From assembly GCA_049306095.1 (NCBI GenBank), contig JBAQPU010000055.1, forward strand, positions 1-64,000: 64,000 bases of DNA. Direction: 5' to 3'. Under the pieces are notes generated by a model. That model was given only the letters and a program-made list of their open reading frames with translations. It ran no database searches and was not told the origin of the DNA. This document shows, one piece after another, positions 49,685 through 57,679 of the stretch. The position numbers were made by a program, and so were the translations under genes. Numbering within the stretch: position 1 is the first letter of the stretch; each line of letters opens with the position of its first letter. The DNA is from UBA2336 sp049306095 (lineage in GTDB: Bacteria; Bacteroidota; Bacteroidia; Cytophagales; Cyclobacteriaceae).

Positions 49685-50536
49685 TTGAACAGTTCGGCTT
49701 CATCTGCTTTTTTTTCTTCCTTTCAGGATGATGGGTTTGTTACTACCGCTGCCGAGCCCTGGTTTAAAGTAAAGGTTCAACTCATACAACAGTATTTTCA
49801 CTCTTTTGCTGCCAATGTATCCGGCAAGGTTGATAACATTGTGTTTGTTGATTTGTTTTCAGGTTCAGGGCTGTATTCAATCGGGCATCAAAAGGGACTA
49901 TTTCCGGCCACATCACTGGCTTCGCTTCAAACAGAATTACCGATATCGAAATGGATTTTTTGTGAGCATTCTGTTGAGAATGCCCGTGCGTTAAAGGTAA
50001 GGGTGAATAAATATTTCAGGGGAAAGAATGTGGTCATCTTCGAATCAAAGCCCGATCAATTGCTGGACAAGTTTCAGACCTATATCCCGCCATCGAAAGG
50101 TGGTTATAAAGTAGCGGTATTTTGTGTGGTCGATCCTTTCTCAATCGACATTCCATTTTCTACGGTGGAATATTTACAGGGTCTGGGCTTTAGTTTTTTG
50201 ATTCCGTATACGTTTAGTCTGGGTAGCCGGCTTGATTATCGATTTTACAGAAAAGATCAGAAAGAAAGATTAGCGAAATTCCTGGGTGGATTCAAAGATG
50301 TTGACTCCTTTCAGGATGTTAAGAGCAATGTTGAGTTCTATAAGAAACTGGTAAAGATTCACCAGAACAACATGCTCATGCTTGGCTTAAATACTTCCTT
50401 AACGGTGCACAAGCTTGACTCCGGATTAATGGAGATGCCATACTACTATATGGGATTCTTCTCGAAGCAACTGTCGCCTAAAATTGTGCAGCACGATGTG
50501 CAGGTCGAAAATTATCATCAATTGCAGTTGTTTTAG
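49685..50536 (+). CDS. TcmP-like (three-Cys-motif partner) protein
   Basis: The 283 residues resemble the three-Cys-motif partner protein TcmP. The N-terminal P-W-F-K-V-K-V-Q-L-I-Q-Q-Y-F pattern (near 25-38), F-V-D-L-F-S-G-S-G near 54-62 and I-F-C-E-H-S near 91-96 recall a Rossmann-type methyltransferase fold. The family's usual partner is a three-Cys-motif protein; none is seen here. The start is a TTG, as there is no upstream ATG in frame and no internal ATG until about residue 230. The function is unknown and some members lie in defence regions. Confidence 0.7.
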   Translation: MNSSASSAFFSSFQDDGFVTTAAEPWFKVKVQLIQQYFHSFAANVSGKVDNIVFVDLFSGSGLYSIGHQKGLFPATSLASLQTELPISKWIFCEHSVENARALKVRVNKYFRGKNVVIFESKPDQLLDKFQTYIPPSKGGYKVAVFCVVDPFSIDIPFSTVEYLQGLGFSFLIPYTFSLGSRLDYRFYRKDQKERLAKFLGGFKDVDSFQDVKSNVEFYKKLVKIHQNNMLMLGLNTSLTVHKLDSGLMEMPYYYMGFFSKQLSPKIVQHDVQVENYHQLQLF

Positions 50537-50558
50537 TACTTCTTTCAATTATTTTTTT

Positions 50559-50638
50559 GTCATTTCGAGCGTCAGCGAGAAATCTTCTCATGCCGGACTA
50601 TCCTACATGATAAGATCTCTCACTTCGTTCGAGATGAC
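50559..50638. repeat. Dispersed palindromic repeat before DUF3109
   Basis: GTCATTTCGAGCG (50559-50571) is nearly inverted by CGTTCGAGATGAC (50626-50638). The interior holds GAGAAATCTT and its near-inverse AAGATCTCTC. This is a typical mobile-like palindrome of Bacteroidota gaps, with a fragment of the same words at 50664-50680. Confidence 0.7.
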
Positions 50639-50695
50639 TGGGTCTTTATGAACACAGAGTTGAAGATTTCTCATTCGAAATAACGATTGAAGTAT

Positions 50696-50703
50696 TACCT
50701 TTG
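50696..50703 (+). promoter_or_regulatory. -7 box before DUF3109
   Basis: TACCTTTG matches TAnnTTTG and ends four bases before the ATG at 50708, predicting a leaderless mRNA. It also rules out the longer TTG start at 50687. Confidence 0.5.
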
Positions 50704-50707
50704 CATC

Positions 50708-51268
50708 ATGATTAAAGTCGGAGAGGTTCTCGTATCGGATGATATTAAAGAGAAAGAGTTTGTTTGTAATCTCGAAAAGTGCAAAGGTGCCTGTTGCGTG
50801 GAGGGTGAATATGGGGCGCCCCTGGAAGACGATGAACTGGAAATCCTGAAGCAAATTTACCCACAGGTAAAACCCTACCTGAGTGCCGAGGGTATCAAAG
50901 CCATTGAAGAACAGGGTACACATATTCTTGATGATGATGGTGATTTTTCAACGCCAACCATTGGCGGTCGCGAGTGTGCTTATGCCATTTACGATAACAA
51001 GAAAGTGCTGAAATGCGGTATTGAACAGGCTTATTACGATGGAAAAGTAACATGGAAGAAACCCATCTCCTGTCATCTGTATCCGATTCGAATCACGAAG
51101 AAGAAAAACTTTGAAGCTGTAAACTACCACAAATGGGATATTTGTTCCGCTGCCTGTGCGCTTGGAAAAGATTTACAGGTTCCACTATATAAATTCCTGA
51201 AAGAACCCCTCATTCGTAAATACGGCCAGCCCTGGTACGATGAGTTGGTGAAAGTAATTGAGGGTTGA
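50708..51268 (+). CDS. DUF3109 cysteine-rich protein
   Basis: The 186 residues match DUF3109 (YkgJ/UPF0153-like). Clustered cysteines suggest a metal or iron-sulfur site: C-N-L-E-K-C-K-G-A-C-C near 21-31, R-E-C-A-Y near 89-93, and K-P-I-S-C-H-L-Y near 119-126, with D-I-C-S-A-A-C near 145-151. No enzymatic role is known to me. The ATG at 50708 is preferred because the promoter box overlaps the longer frame. Confidence 0.85.
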   Translation: MIKVGEVLVSDDIKEKEFVCNLEKCKGACCVEGEYGAPLEDDELEILKQIYPQVKPYLSAEGIKAIEEQGTHILDDDGDFSTPTIGGRECAYAIYDNKKVLKCGIEQAYYDGKVTWKKPISCHLYPIRITKKKNFEAVNYHKWDICSAACALGKDLQVPLYKFLKEPLIRKYGQPWYDELVKVIEG

Positions 51269-51290
51269 CCTTAGTTGTAATTCATAGAAT

Positions 51291-51325
51291 AAAAAAACCG
51301 ATGTTGCACACCGGTTTTTTTTTTA
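51291..51325. terminator. Terminator between DUF3109 and accC
   Basis: AAAAAAACCG pairs with CGGTTTTTTTT around a GTTGCAC-containing loop. It has A and T runs on both sides and lies between convergent stops, so it can serve both genes. Confidence 0.85.
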
Positions 51326-51342
51326 AATTCTGCGTTGATCTC

Positions 51343-52692
51343 CTACTTCAGATCACTAAAATCAAATGATGTCTCCAGAAACTTCGTATTGAATTTCCCT
51401 GAACGGAAAATAGCATTGTCCATCAATTTAATGTGAAAGGGTATCGTAGTTTTTACACCTTCAATTACAAACTCTTGTAACGCTCGCTTCATTCTGGTGA
51501 TTACTTCTTCACGTGATTGCCCGCTTACAATCAGTTTGGCAATCATCGAGTCGTAATTGGGAGGGATGGTATAACCGGCATAAACATGGCTGTCGATACG
51601 AATACCATGACCGCCCGGCATGTGTAAGTGAGTAATTTTTCCCGGTGAAGGACGGAAACCGTTTGCAGGGTCTTCTGCGTTAATCCTACACTCCATCGAA
51701 AATAAATTCGGGAAATAGTTTTTTCCGGAGATTGGCACACCGGCCGCCACTTTGATTTGTTCTTTAATCAGATCGTAGTCCGTTACTTCTTCTGTGATCG
51801 GGTGCTCAACCTGAATACGGGTATTCATTTCCATGAAGTAGAAATCACCGTGTTTATCAACGAGGAATTCGATTGTTCCAACGCCTTCGTACTTGATAGC
51901 CATAGCGCCCTTAATAGCAGCGGCACCCATCTTTTCGCGTAACTCTTGTGTTACAATGGGTGAGGGAGTTTCTTCAACCAGTTTTTGGTGTCTGCGTTGA
52001 ATAGAGCAATCACGCTCAGAGAGGTGACAGGCTTTTCCGTACTGATCGCCCACCAATTGAATTTCGATGTGACGAGGCTCTTCAATAAATTTTTCGAGGT
52101 ATAATCCATCATTACCAAAGGCAGCACCGGCTTCACGCTTGGCATCATCCCACGCTTTTTTGAATTCTTCTTCGCTGTTGATAATGCGCATACCTTTACC
52201 ACCGCCACCGGCTGTCGCCTTCACAATTACCGGGTACTTAATTTCTTTGGCAAGTTTAATACCTTCTTCCATCGAAGAAAGCAATCCATCTGAGCCCGGG
52301 ATAACGGGAACACCCGCTTTCTTCATGGTGTCCTTCGCGGTTGCCTTATCGCCCATGGAGTTGATCATGTCAGGCGAGGGGCCGATGAATTTAATTCCGT
52401 ATTCATGACAAACTGCTGAGAACTCAGCTCGTTCTGAAAGAAAACCATAACCCGGGTGAATGGCATCAGCGCCTGTAATTTCGGCAGCTGAAATAATACG
52501 GGGAATATTCAAATAGGAATCTTTGCTGGGCGCATCGCCAATGCACACGGCTTCATCTGCAAAGCGAACGTGCAGGCTATCGCGATCGGCAGTGGAGTAC
52601 ACAGCAACCGTTTTGATTCCCATTTCTTTACAGGTACGAATTACCCGAAGGGCAATCTCACCACGGTTGGCTATTAGTATCTTTTTAAACAT
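51343..52692 (-). CDS. accC: Acetyl-CoA carboxylase biotin carboxylase subunit
   Basis: AccC carboxylates the biotin on AccB with bicarbonate and ATP, the first half of malonyl-CoA formation. The 449 residues are full length. The ATP-grasp glycine loop is K-A-T-A-G-G-G-G-K-G near 159-168, with catalytic E-M-N-T-R-I-Q-V-E-H near 288-297. It lies downstream of accB after a 96-base repeat-filled gap. AccA and AccD are not in the window. Confidence 0.96.
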   Translation of the reverse strand: MFKKILIANRGEIALRVIRTCKEMGIKTVAVYSTADRDSLHVRFADEAVCIGDAPSKDSYLNIPRIISAAEITGADAIHPGYGFLSERAEFSAVCHEYGIKFIGPSPDMINSMGDKATAKDTMKKAGVPVIPGSDGLLSSMEEGIKLAKEIKYPVIVKATAGGGGKGMRIINSEEEFKKAWDDAKREAGAAFGNDGLYLEKFIEEPRHIEIQLVGDQYGKACHLSERDCSIQRRHQKLVEETPSPIVTQELREKMGAAAIKGAMAIKYEGVGTIEFLVDKHGDFYFMEMNTRIQVEHPITEEVTDYDLIKEQIKVAAGVPISGKNYFPNLFSMECRINAEDPANGFRPSPGKITHLHMPGGHGIRIDSHVYAGYTIPPNYDSMIAKLIVSGQSREEVITRMKRALQEFVIEGVKTTIPFHIKLMDNAIFRSGKFNTKFLETSFDFSDLK

Positions 52693-52698
52693 AAATTC

Positions 52699-52790
52699 TA
52701 TTCAGGGTTTCGGGTTTCAGGTTTAAAGTTCAAAGTTTAAAGTCGATTTGTAACTTGAAGCTTTGAATTTTGAACTTTGAACTTTGAACT
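52699..52790. repeat. TTTGAAC/AAAGTTC low-complexity repeat between accB and accC
   Basis: The gap is built of CAGGTTTAAAGTTCAAAG, TTGAAGCTTTGAA, and three tandem TTTGAACTTTGAA-type words up to the accB stop. It shows no clear terminator, so accB and accC can still be cotranscribed. Confidence 0.65.
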
Positions 52791-53334
52791 AGTCAGGTTC
52801 AACAACAAACAGCACCTGGTCGTATTCAACCGGTGAAGCATTCTCCGTCATTACTTTTACAATGGTTCCTGAAACTTCCGATTCGATTTCATTAAACAGC
52901 TTCATGGCTTCAATGATACACACCGTTTGCCCCTTGGATACCTTATCGCCCACCGAAACAAATGGAGGTGAATCAGGATTTCCGGAACGGTAGAAGGTAC
53001 CAATCATCGGAGATTTGATATCAACTGTTTTCTTACCCGATGAAGCTTCAGCGGAGGGGGCAGTTGCTTTTGCTGCCGGGGCCACCGGAACAGCAGGTGC
53101 AGCAGCCACAGCAGGAGCGGCTGCCACGGGCGCCATCACGGGCGTTGATTTAAATACTTTTTGATCTGGTTCGCGCTTCACGCTGAGTTTTAGCTCGCTG
53201 GTTTCAATGTTCACCTCATTCAATCCCGACTTGGAGATGAAATCAATGAGGTCGCGGATTTCTGTTGTTTTCATTGCAGATGAATTGGATTTAGATTCGG
53301 TTGCCTTTGAAGGCTTTGTGATTTTCTTTGCCAT
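52789..53334 (-). CDS. accB: Acetyl-CoA carboxylase biotin carboxyl carrier protein
   Basis: AccB carries the biotin that shuttles CO2 between AccC and the transferase. The 181 residues have an N-terminal lysine-rich extension, a family start near 21 (M-K-T-T-E-I-R-D-L-I-D-F), an Ala/Pro-rich linker (about 67-100), and a C-terminal biotinyl domain with E-A-M-K-L-F-N-E-I. The start could instead be the internal ATG at 53274. It is six bases after efp. Confidence 0.95.
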   Translation of the reverse strand: MAKKITKPSKATESKSNSSAMKTTEIRDLIDFISKSGLNEVNIETSELKLSVKREPDQKVFKSTPVMAPVAAAPAVAAAPAVPVAPAAKATAPSAEASSGKKTVDIKSPMIGTFYRSGNPDSPPFVSVGDKVSKGQTVCIIEAMKLFNEIESEVSGTIVKVMTENASPVEYDQVLFVVEPD

Positions 53335-53340
53335 GTCAGG

Positions 53341-53904
53341 TTATTTTGCACGTTCGATATACGCACCAGTGGCCGTATCGATTTTAATTTTGTCTCCTGT
53401 GTTGATGAAGAGGGGCACTTTAACTTCGGTGCCATTCTCTAAAGTAGCTGCTTTAAGTGTACGGGTTGCTGTATCACCAGCTAAACCCGGTTCGGTGTAT
53501 TGAATTTCCATCACTACCTGTGAAGGTGCTTCTGCTGTAATGGCATCTTTACCATCTTCAAACGCAATGAGCAAGGTAACACCTTCTTTGATATACTGGA
53601 TGGCATCGCCTAATAAGTTCTTGTCGAGATAGATTTGTTCAAAGGTTTGATTGTCCATGCATACCAGGCTATCGCCATCCTGGTATAAGTACTGATATTC
53701 TTTTGTTTCAACACGCAAAATTTCAGCGGCATCGCCCGGACGAAAACGATTTTCAACAATTCTTCCATTGCGGAGGTTTCGCATTTTAACCTGATAGAAT
53801 GCGCGCAGGTTGCCGGGTGTGCGGTGTTGAAGTTCTTCTACCTGCATAACCTCACCGTTGTAACGCATGTAATTACCCTTGCTTAAATCTGAAATAGATG
53901 CCAT
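53341..53904 (-). CDS. efp: Elongation factor P
   Basis: EF-P helps the ribosome through polyproline stretches. The 187 residues have the three-barrel length of the family. The loop that is lysylated (E. coli Lys34) or rhamnosylated in other bacteria reads H-R-T-P-G-N-L-R-A-F (27-36), with Asn32 aligned to that lysine. So neither EpmA-type nor EarP-type modification fits. It lies six bases before accB. Confidence 0.96.
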   Translation of the reverse strand: MASISDLSKGNYMRYNGEVMQVEELQHRTPGNLRAFYQVKMRNLRNGRIVENRFRPGDAAEILRVETKEYQYLYQDGDSLVCMDNQTFEQIYLDKNLLGDAIQYIKEGVTLLIAFEDGKDAITAEAPSQVVMEIQYTEPGLAGDTATRTLKAATLENGTEVKVPLFINTGDKIKIDTATGAYIERAK

Positions 53905-53925
53905 AGATATTAATTCGACAGTAAA

Positions 53926-54046
53926 AGTTTAATTGTTCAAAGTTTAATGTTTCAATTGTTTAGGGTTCAAGATTCAGGGTTTATGACTTTGTAATTTAAC
54001 AATTCATTAAGCTAAATAACATAAAACCTTGAACTTTGAACCTGAG
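53926..54046. repeat. GTTTAATTGTTCAAAG-type repeats between efp and fabH
   Basis: The gap holds a string of TTCAAAGTTTAATGTTTCAATTG, GGGTTCAAGATTCAGGG and CCTTGAACTTTGAACCTG words, the same family as 52699-52790. No promoter box for efp is obvious in it. Confidence 0.6.
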
Positions 54047-54047
54047 A

Positions 54048-55037
54048 CTAGTATGCCCATTTTAAATAGATGGAACCCCAGGTAAATCCACCGCCAAAAG
54101 CTGCAATAATGATGGTATCGCCTTTTTTAAGTTTCTTCTCATAATCCCAGAATAACAGCGGTATGGTGCCTGCGGTTGTGTTGCCATACTTTTCTATGTT
54201 CATCATTACCTTATCATCGGTAATGCCCATGCGGCTGGAGGTAGCGTCAATAATTCGCTTGTTTGCCTGGTGGGGTGCAAGCCAGGCTACATCATTTCCG
54301 GATAAGTTGTTACGCTCCATTATTTGAGCGGAAACATCGGCCATATTAGTGACAGCAAACTTAAACACTGCCGCGCCTTCCTGATGTACGTAATGAAGGT
54401 TCGCCTCTACAGAGGCATGAGTAGCAGGTACTTTGCTACCACCGGCTTCCATGTACAGGTATTGAACTCCGGAACCATCGCTTTTTAAAATTGAGTCCAT
54501 CACTCCTACATTCTCCGTGGTTGGCTCCAGCAGTACTGCGCCACATCCGTCACCAAAGATGATGCAGGTGGTACGGTCTTTATAATTAATGATAGACGAC
54601 ATTTTGTCGCCACCAATCACAATAACTTTTTTGTGCGTGCCTGATTCAACATATTTAGCACCGGTGATGAGCGCGTAAAGAAAGCCGGAGCATGCAGCGG
54701 AGAGGTCGTAGCTGAAGGAGTTAGTTGCTCCAACCTGATCGGCCACCAGGTTTGCTGTAGCAGGAAAGGGGTGGTCTGGAGTGATGGTGGCACAAATAAT
54801 CAGATCAATGTCTTTCGGATCTGTTTTTGTTTTCGCGAGCAGCTCCTGTACGGCCTTCGTTGCCATGTAGGAGGTGCCAAGTCCTTCACCTTTTAAAATT
54901 CTTCTTTCTTTGATCCCGGTACGGGTGGTAATCCATTCATCATTGGTTTCAACCATGGTTGAAAGTTCATGATTGGTGAGAATGTAATCAGGAACGTAGC
55001 CTCCTACGCCTGTAATGGCTGCACGAATTTTACTCAT
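54048..55037 (-). CDS. fabH: Beta-ketoacyl-ACP synthase III
   Basis: FabH condenses acetyl-CoA with malonyl-ACP to start fatty acid synthesis. The 329 residues show the catalytic cysteine in L-S-A-A-C-S-G-F near 111-118, the histidine in L-A-P-H-Q-A-N near 254-260, and asparagine in Y-G-N-T-T-A-G near 285-291. The order DUF177, rpmF, fabH is conserved in bacteria, but plsX, normally just before fabH, is absent. Confidence 0.94.
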   Translation of the reverse strand: MSKIRAAITGVGGYVPDYILTNHELSTMVETNDEWITTRTGIKERRILKGEGLGTSYMATKAVQELLAKTKTDPKDIDLIICATITPDHPFPATANLVADQVGATNSFSYDLSAACSGFLYALITGAKYVESGTHKKVIVIGGDKMSSIINYKDRTTCIIFGDGCGAVLLEPTTENVGVMDSILKSDGSGVQYLYMEAGGSKVPATHASVEANLHYVHQEGAAVFKFAVTNMADVSAQIMERNNLSGNDVAWLAPHQANKRIIDATSSRMGITDDKVMMNIEKYGNTTAGTIPLLFWDYEKKLKKGDTIIIAAFGGGFTWGSIYLKWAY

Positions 55038-55090
55038 ACTTCGATTTTAACTTCAAAAATGATGTCATTCACGACTACCTGTAAAAAGCA

Positions 55091-55120
55091 AAAAGCCCGT
55101 ACCGATTTATCGGGACGAGC
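55091..55120 (-). terminator. Terminator after rpmF
   Basis: On the minus strand GCTCGTCCCGAT pairs imperfectly with ATCGGTACGGGC, followed by a T-rich run (TTTTTGCTTTTTAC). It separates rpmF from fabH, so fabH likely has its own promoter in 55038-55090. Confidence 0.65.
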
Positions 55121-55216
55121 AATTTAAACTATTAATTTTTTGCATCATGCAAACGTTCTTCTGTTTTCCTATGAGTGCTGCATGTACAGGCAGGAAAATC
55201 AAGAACTCTTCGCATG

Positions 55217-55408
55217 TTACGCTAACACTTCTTTTTCCATCACCACTTTACCATTGTAGTAAAGCTTGCCCTCTAACCAGAAAGCACGGTGTGGTAAATG
55301 ATGTTCACCCGTAGTAGGGCACACCGCCATTTGTTTGGCAGTAGCCTTATAGTGTGTTCTTCTTTTATCTCTGCGGGTTTTCGAGGTTTTTCGTTTCGGA
55401 TTTGGCAT
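55217..55408 (-). CDS. rpmF: 50S ribosomal protein L32
   Basis: The 63 residues match L32: M-P-N-P-K-R-K-T-S-K-T-R-R-D-K-R-R at the N-terminus, then V-C-P-T-T-G-E-H-H-L-P-H. Only one cysteine remains where zinc-binding forms have four, so this is a mostly zinc-independent (C-minus type) L32. It lies 13 bases after the DUF177 gene, a conserved pair. Confidence 0.96.
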   Translation of the reverse strand: MPNPKRKTSKTRRDKRRTHYKATAKQMAVCPTTGEHHLPHRAFWLEGKLYYNGKVVMEKEVLA

Positions 55409-55421
55409 AACTCAATTAATA

Positions 55422-55931
55422 TTAATTTTTATTCAACTTCTTTAACATTTCCCATCGAGGATCAGTTTCCTCTTTTTTCTCTGATTCAGTGTCGGATGTA
55501 TAAATAATACCACCGTCTTCATCGGCCTCTTGGCTGAACCGGGGGTGTAGTTTCTTCATGGGTATCGCCAGGGCAATAAACTCATATAGGTACTTACCCA
55601 GTTCAAGGGTTTCGGTGCCGCGGTGAATCATCATGACATCTTCGCTAATCTCTTTGTCTTCGTCACCGTATTTAAAGATGATCTTCGGAGAAACATCAAT
55701 CGGGTAATCAAATTCATCCAGACTGCGGTCGCACACCAACCTGACTGATCCAGTAATTTTAAAATTGGCCTCCAGGAAGGTTTCCCGTTTATCCAGGGCC
55801 ACATCGGCCCTAAAATTTCCCCCTGAAACAAGCCCGGTATCGTATTTTTTCAAAAACCCGGCCCCAAGCTCATATTCAAAATGATGGACATTGAGACTAA
55901 GACCCAGAATATTAACACGATAGCGCTCCAT
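55422..55931 (-). CDS. DUF177 (YceD-like) protein
   Basis: The 169 residues fit DUF177, which in many bacteria precedes rpmF and affects 23S rRNA in plants and bacteria. Motifs: V-R-L-V-C-D-R-S-L-D-E-F near 62-73 is the conserved central part. The C-terminus is acidic with D-P-R-W-E-M-L-K-K-L near 157-166. It has its own -7 box. Confidence 0.88.
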   Translation of the reverse strand: MERYRVNILGLSLNVHHFEYELGAGFLKKYDTGLVSGGNFRADVALDKRETFLEANFKITGSVRLVCDRSLDEFDYPIDVSPKIIFKYGDEDKEISEDVMMIHRGTETLELGKYLYEFIALAIPMKKLHPRFSQEADEDGGIIYTSDTESEKKEETDPRWEMLKKLNKN

Positions 55932-55965
55932 ATGAAAACCCCATCCGGGTATTAAAAATGGCTGG

Positions 55966-55973
55966 CAAAGATA
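55966..55973 (-). promoter_or_regulatory. -7 box before DUF177-rpmF
   Basis: TATCTTTG on the minus strand matches TAnnTTTG, 34 bases before the DUF177 ATG. Confidence 0.45.
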
Positions 55974-56029
55974 TTGAAAATTATCTGAAATTAAAGGAGT
56001 ACCCCTGTTTTAGGGTTTTTTCTGTACTG

Positions 56030-56416
56030 TTATAGGAAGTCGGTAACTGCGGCTTGCTTCAACTCTTCCTTGCTCTTTTTGCTGAAATTGGTTACAAAAA
56101 AGTCAATGATGTTCTTTTTAAAACCAAGTTTAATGGCAATGTTCTTACAGAAGATGATCTCGTTCTCAAAAACGTGGTGATCCGCAAATACAAGTTCCAG
56201 GGCGGAATAGAGATAATCAAATTTCTGTTCGCTGGAAAGTGCCCCTAAGGAATCGATGGGTTCTGGATTTTTAATCAGGTTATGAACGGCATCTTCTGAG
56301 AAATTTCTGTCTTTGGCAATCTTAAAAATCATCTCACGCTCAATCTTAGCAAAGTGTTTGTCGGCCTCGGCTAATTGAATCAGGATGTTCAGTTGTTTGC
56401 GGGTAACGATGTCCAT
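56030..56416 (-). CDS. TerB-like domain protein
   Basis: The 128 residues form an all-helical protein resembling TerB/DjlA-N domains: L-A-E-A-D-K-H-F-A-K-I-E-R-E-M-I near 15-30 and F-A-D-H-H-V-F-E-N-E near 77-86 correspond to the two acidic, metal-binding repeats. No signal peptide is seen. No ter operon partner is nearby, so the tellurite link is only by name. Confidence 0.65.
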   Translation of the reverse strand: MDIVTRKQLNILIQLAEADKHFAKIEREMIFKIAKDRNFSEDAVHNLIKNPEPIDSLGALSSEQKFDYLYSALELVFADHHVFENEIIFCKNIAIKLGFKKNIIDFFVTNFSKKSKEELKQAAVTDFL

Positions 56417-56436
56417 TTGAACGAATGCTTGAAGAT

Positions 56437-56444
56437 CAAATATA
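56437..56444 (-). promoter_or_regulatory. -7 box before the TerB-like gene
   Basis: TATATTTG on the minus strand matches TAnnTTTG, 20 bases before the ATG. Confidence 0.45.
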
Positions 56445-56507
56445 GAGAATATTAGTATTCAGGTACAGCTACCCTGTCGGATGGCTAAAAGGTGCAACCA
56501 ACTACAC

Positions 56508-57536
56508 TTATTTTTCTGTGGATGGCGCTTGCCTGGATTGCAATACATCTTTAGCCATATAAATAGCCTGGCGCATAGAGTTTTCGCTGGCCTGGTTTTT
56601 ACCGGCAATCGGGTACGCTGTTCCATGATCGGGTGAGGTGCGTACCACTGGAAGCCCAGCGGTAAAATTTACTCCTGTGTCAAATGCCATCGACTTAAAA
56701 GGAATTAGTCCCTGGTCGTGATACATGGCAAGAATGGCATCGTACCGCATGAAGTTACCAGCGGCAAAGAAGCCATCGGGGGGAAAGGGGCCAAAAACAG
56801 TCTTTCCCTGATTTTTTAAATCGTTGATTAAGGGTTTTAGTATTTTTTCATCCTCTTCACCAATGACCCCGCCATCGCCCGCATGTGGATTGAGTCCTAA
56901 CACGGCAATTTTAGGTTTGGTTATACCGAAGTCATTCCTGAGGGTTTGTTCTAACGCTTTTAATTTTGACTCAACCCGTTCGCGTGTAATGAGAGGCGCA
57001 ACATCCCGTATGGGAACGTGACCGGTAACGAGCCCTACCCGAAGCGAGTCGTTCACCAATAACATGAGGTGCTCTTTTGCTCCGAAGAAATCTGCCAGAA
57101 ACTCGGTATGACCCTTAAATGGAAATTCGGTACTGTGAATGGTATGTTTATCGATGGGTGCCGTTACCAGGGCATCAATCATTCCTTCTTTTAAATCGGT
57201 GGCAGCCTGCTTTAACGCCTGCAATGCTGCTGCTCCCGTTTGAGTAGAGGCCTTTCCCGGATGAGCTTCCATAGTTTCATCCCAACTGGTAACAACATTT
57301 ACACTTTTGGGTAAGTATTGTCCGCGATTTCTTACCTGGCTATAATTGAAGTCTTCCAGACTGAGAAGTTTCTTGTAAAACGCCAACACTCTGGAAGAGC
57401 CATACACAACCGGTGTAATCATGTTTAACAATCGGTTATCGCTCAGTGCTTTGATCGTGACCTCGGGCCCAACGCCATTCATGTCACCCAGGGTAATTCC
57501 AATTCTTGGCTTTTCAGTTTTTGAAGGATGTGTCAT
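56508..57536 (-). CDS. pdxA: 4-hydroxythreonine-4-phosphate dehydrogenase
   Basis: PdxA oxidises 4-phosphohydroxy-L-threonine in the DXP-dependent route to pyridoxal phosphate. The 342 residues from M7 of the longer frame begin K-P-R-I-G-I-T-L-G-D-M-N-G-V-G-P-E. H-T-E-F-L-A near 133-138 and N-P-H-A-G-D near 217-222 belong to the metal and substrate site, with Y-H-D-Q-G near 274-278. It is divergent from rsmA (in E. coli the two are in one operon). No pdxJ is nearby. Confidence 0.94.
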   Translation of the reverse strand: MTHPSKTEKPRIGITLGDMNGVGPEVTIKALSDNRLLNMITPVVYGSSRVLAFYKKLLSLEDFNYSQVRNRGQYLPKSVNVVTSWDETMEAHPGKASTQTGAAALQALKQAATDLKEGMIDALVTAPIDKHTIHSTEFPFKGHTEFLADFFGAKEHLMLLVNDSLRVGLVTGHVPIRDVAPLITRERVESKLKALEQTLRNDFGITKPKIAVLGLNPHAGDGGVIGEEDEKILKPLINDLKNQGKTVFGPFPPDGFFAAGNFMRYDAILAMYHDQGLIPFKSMAFDTGVNFTAGLPVVRTSPDHGTAYPIAGKNQASENSMRQAIYMAKDVLQSRQAPSTEK

Positions 57537-57666
57537 TGAGAGGATTTTGTACACACAATTTTACACTATTTTTTACCCTCACCCTAAATTATGTTTCCGG
57601 GATATACTTCTGTTGACAGTTTTTGAGTTGTTGCAGTACCGTACCGGTAACCATTTCTGTTTTTAG

Positions 57667-57674
57667 TAAGTTTG
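57667..57674 (+). promoter_or_regulatory. -7 box before rsmA
   Basis: TAAGTTTG matches TAnnTTTG and ends five bases before an in-frame TTG at 57680. A longer frame from 57623 would start ahead of the box. Confidence 0.45.
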
Positions 57675-57679
57675 CAGCA

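Noticed and set aside
49685..51268. Defence island around the TcmP-like gene
   Set aside because: Neighbours (a UvrD-type helicase and DUF3109) are widespread core genes; no nuclease, toxin or phage-related gene is adjacent.
56030..56416. Tellurite resistance system
   Set aside because: A single TerB-like domain without TerC, TerD or other partners; no basis for a resistance claim.
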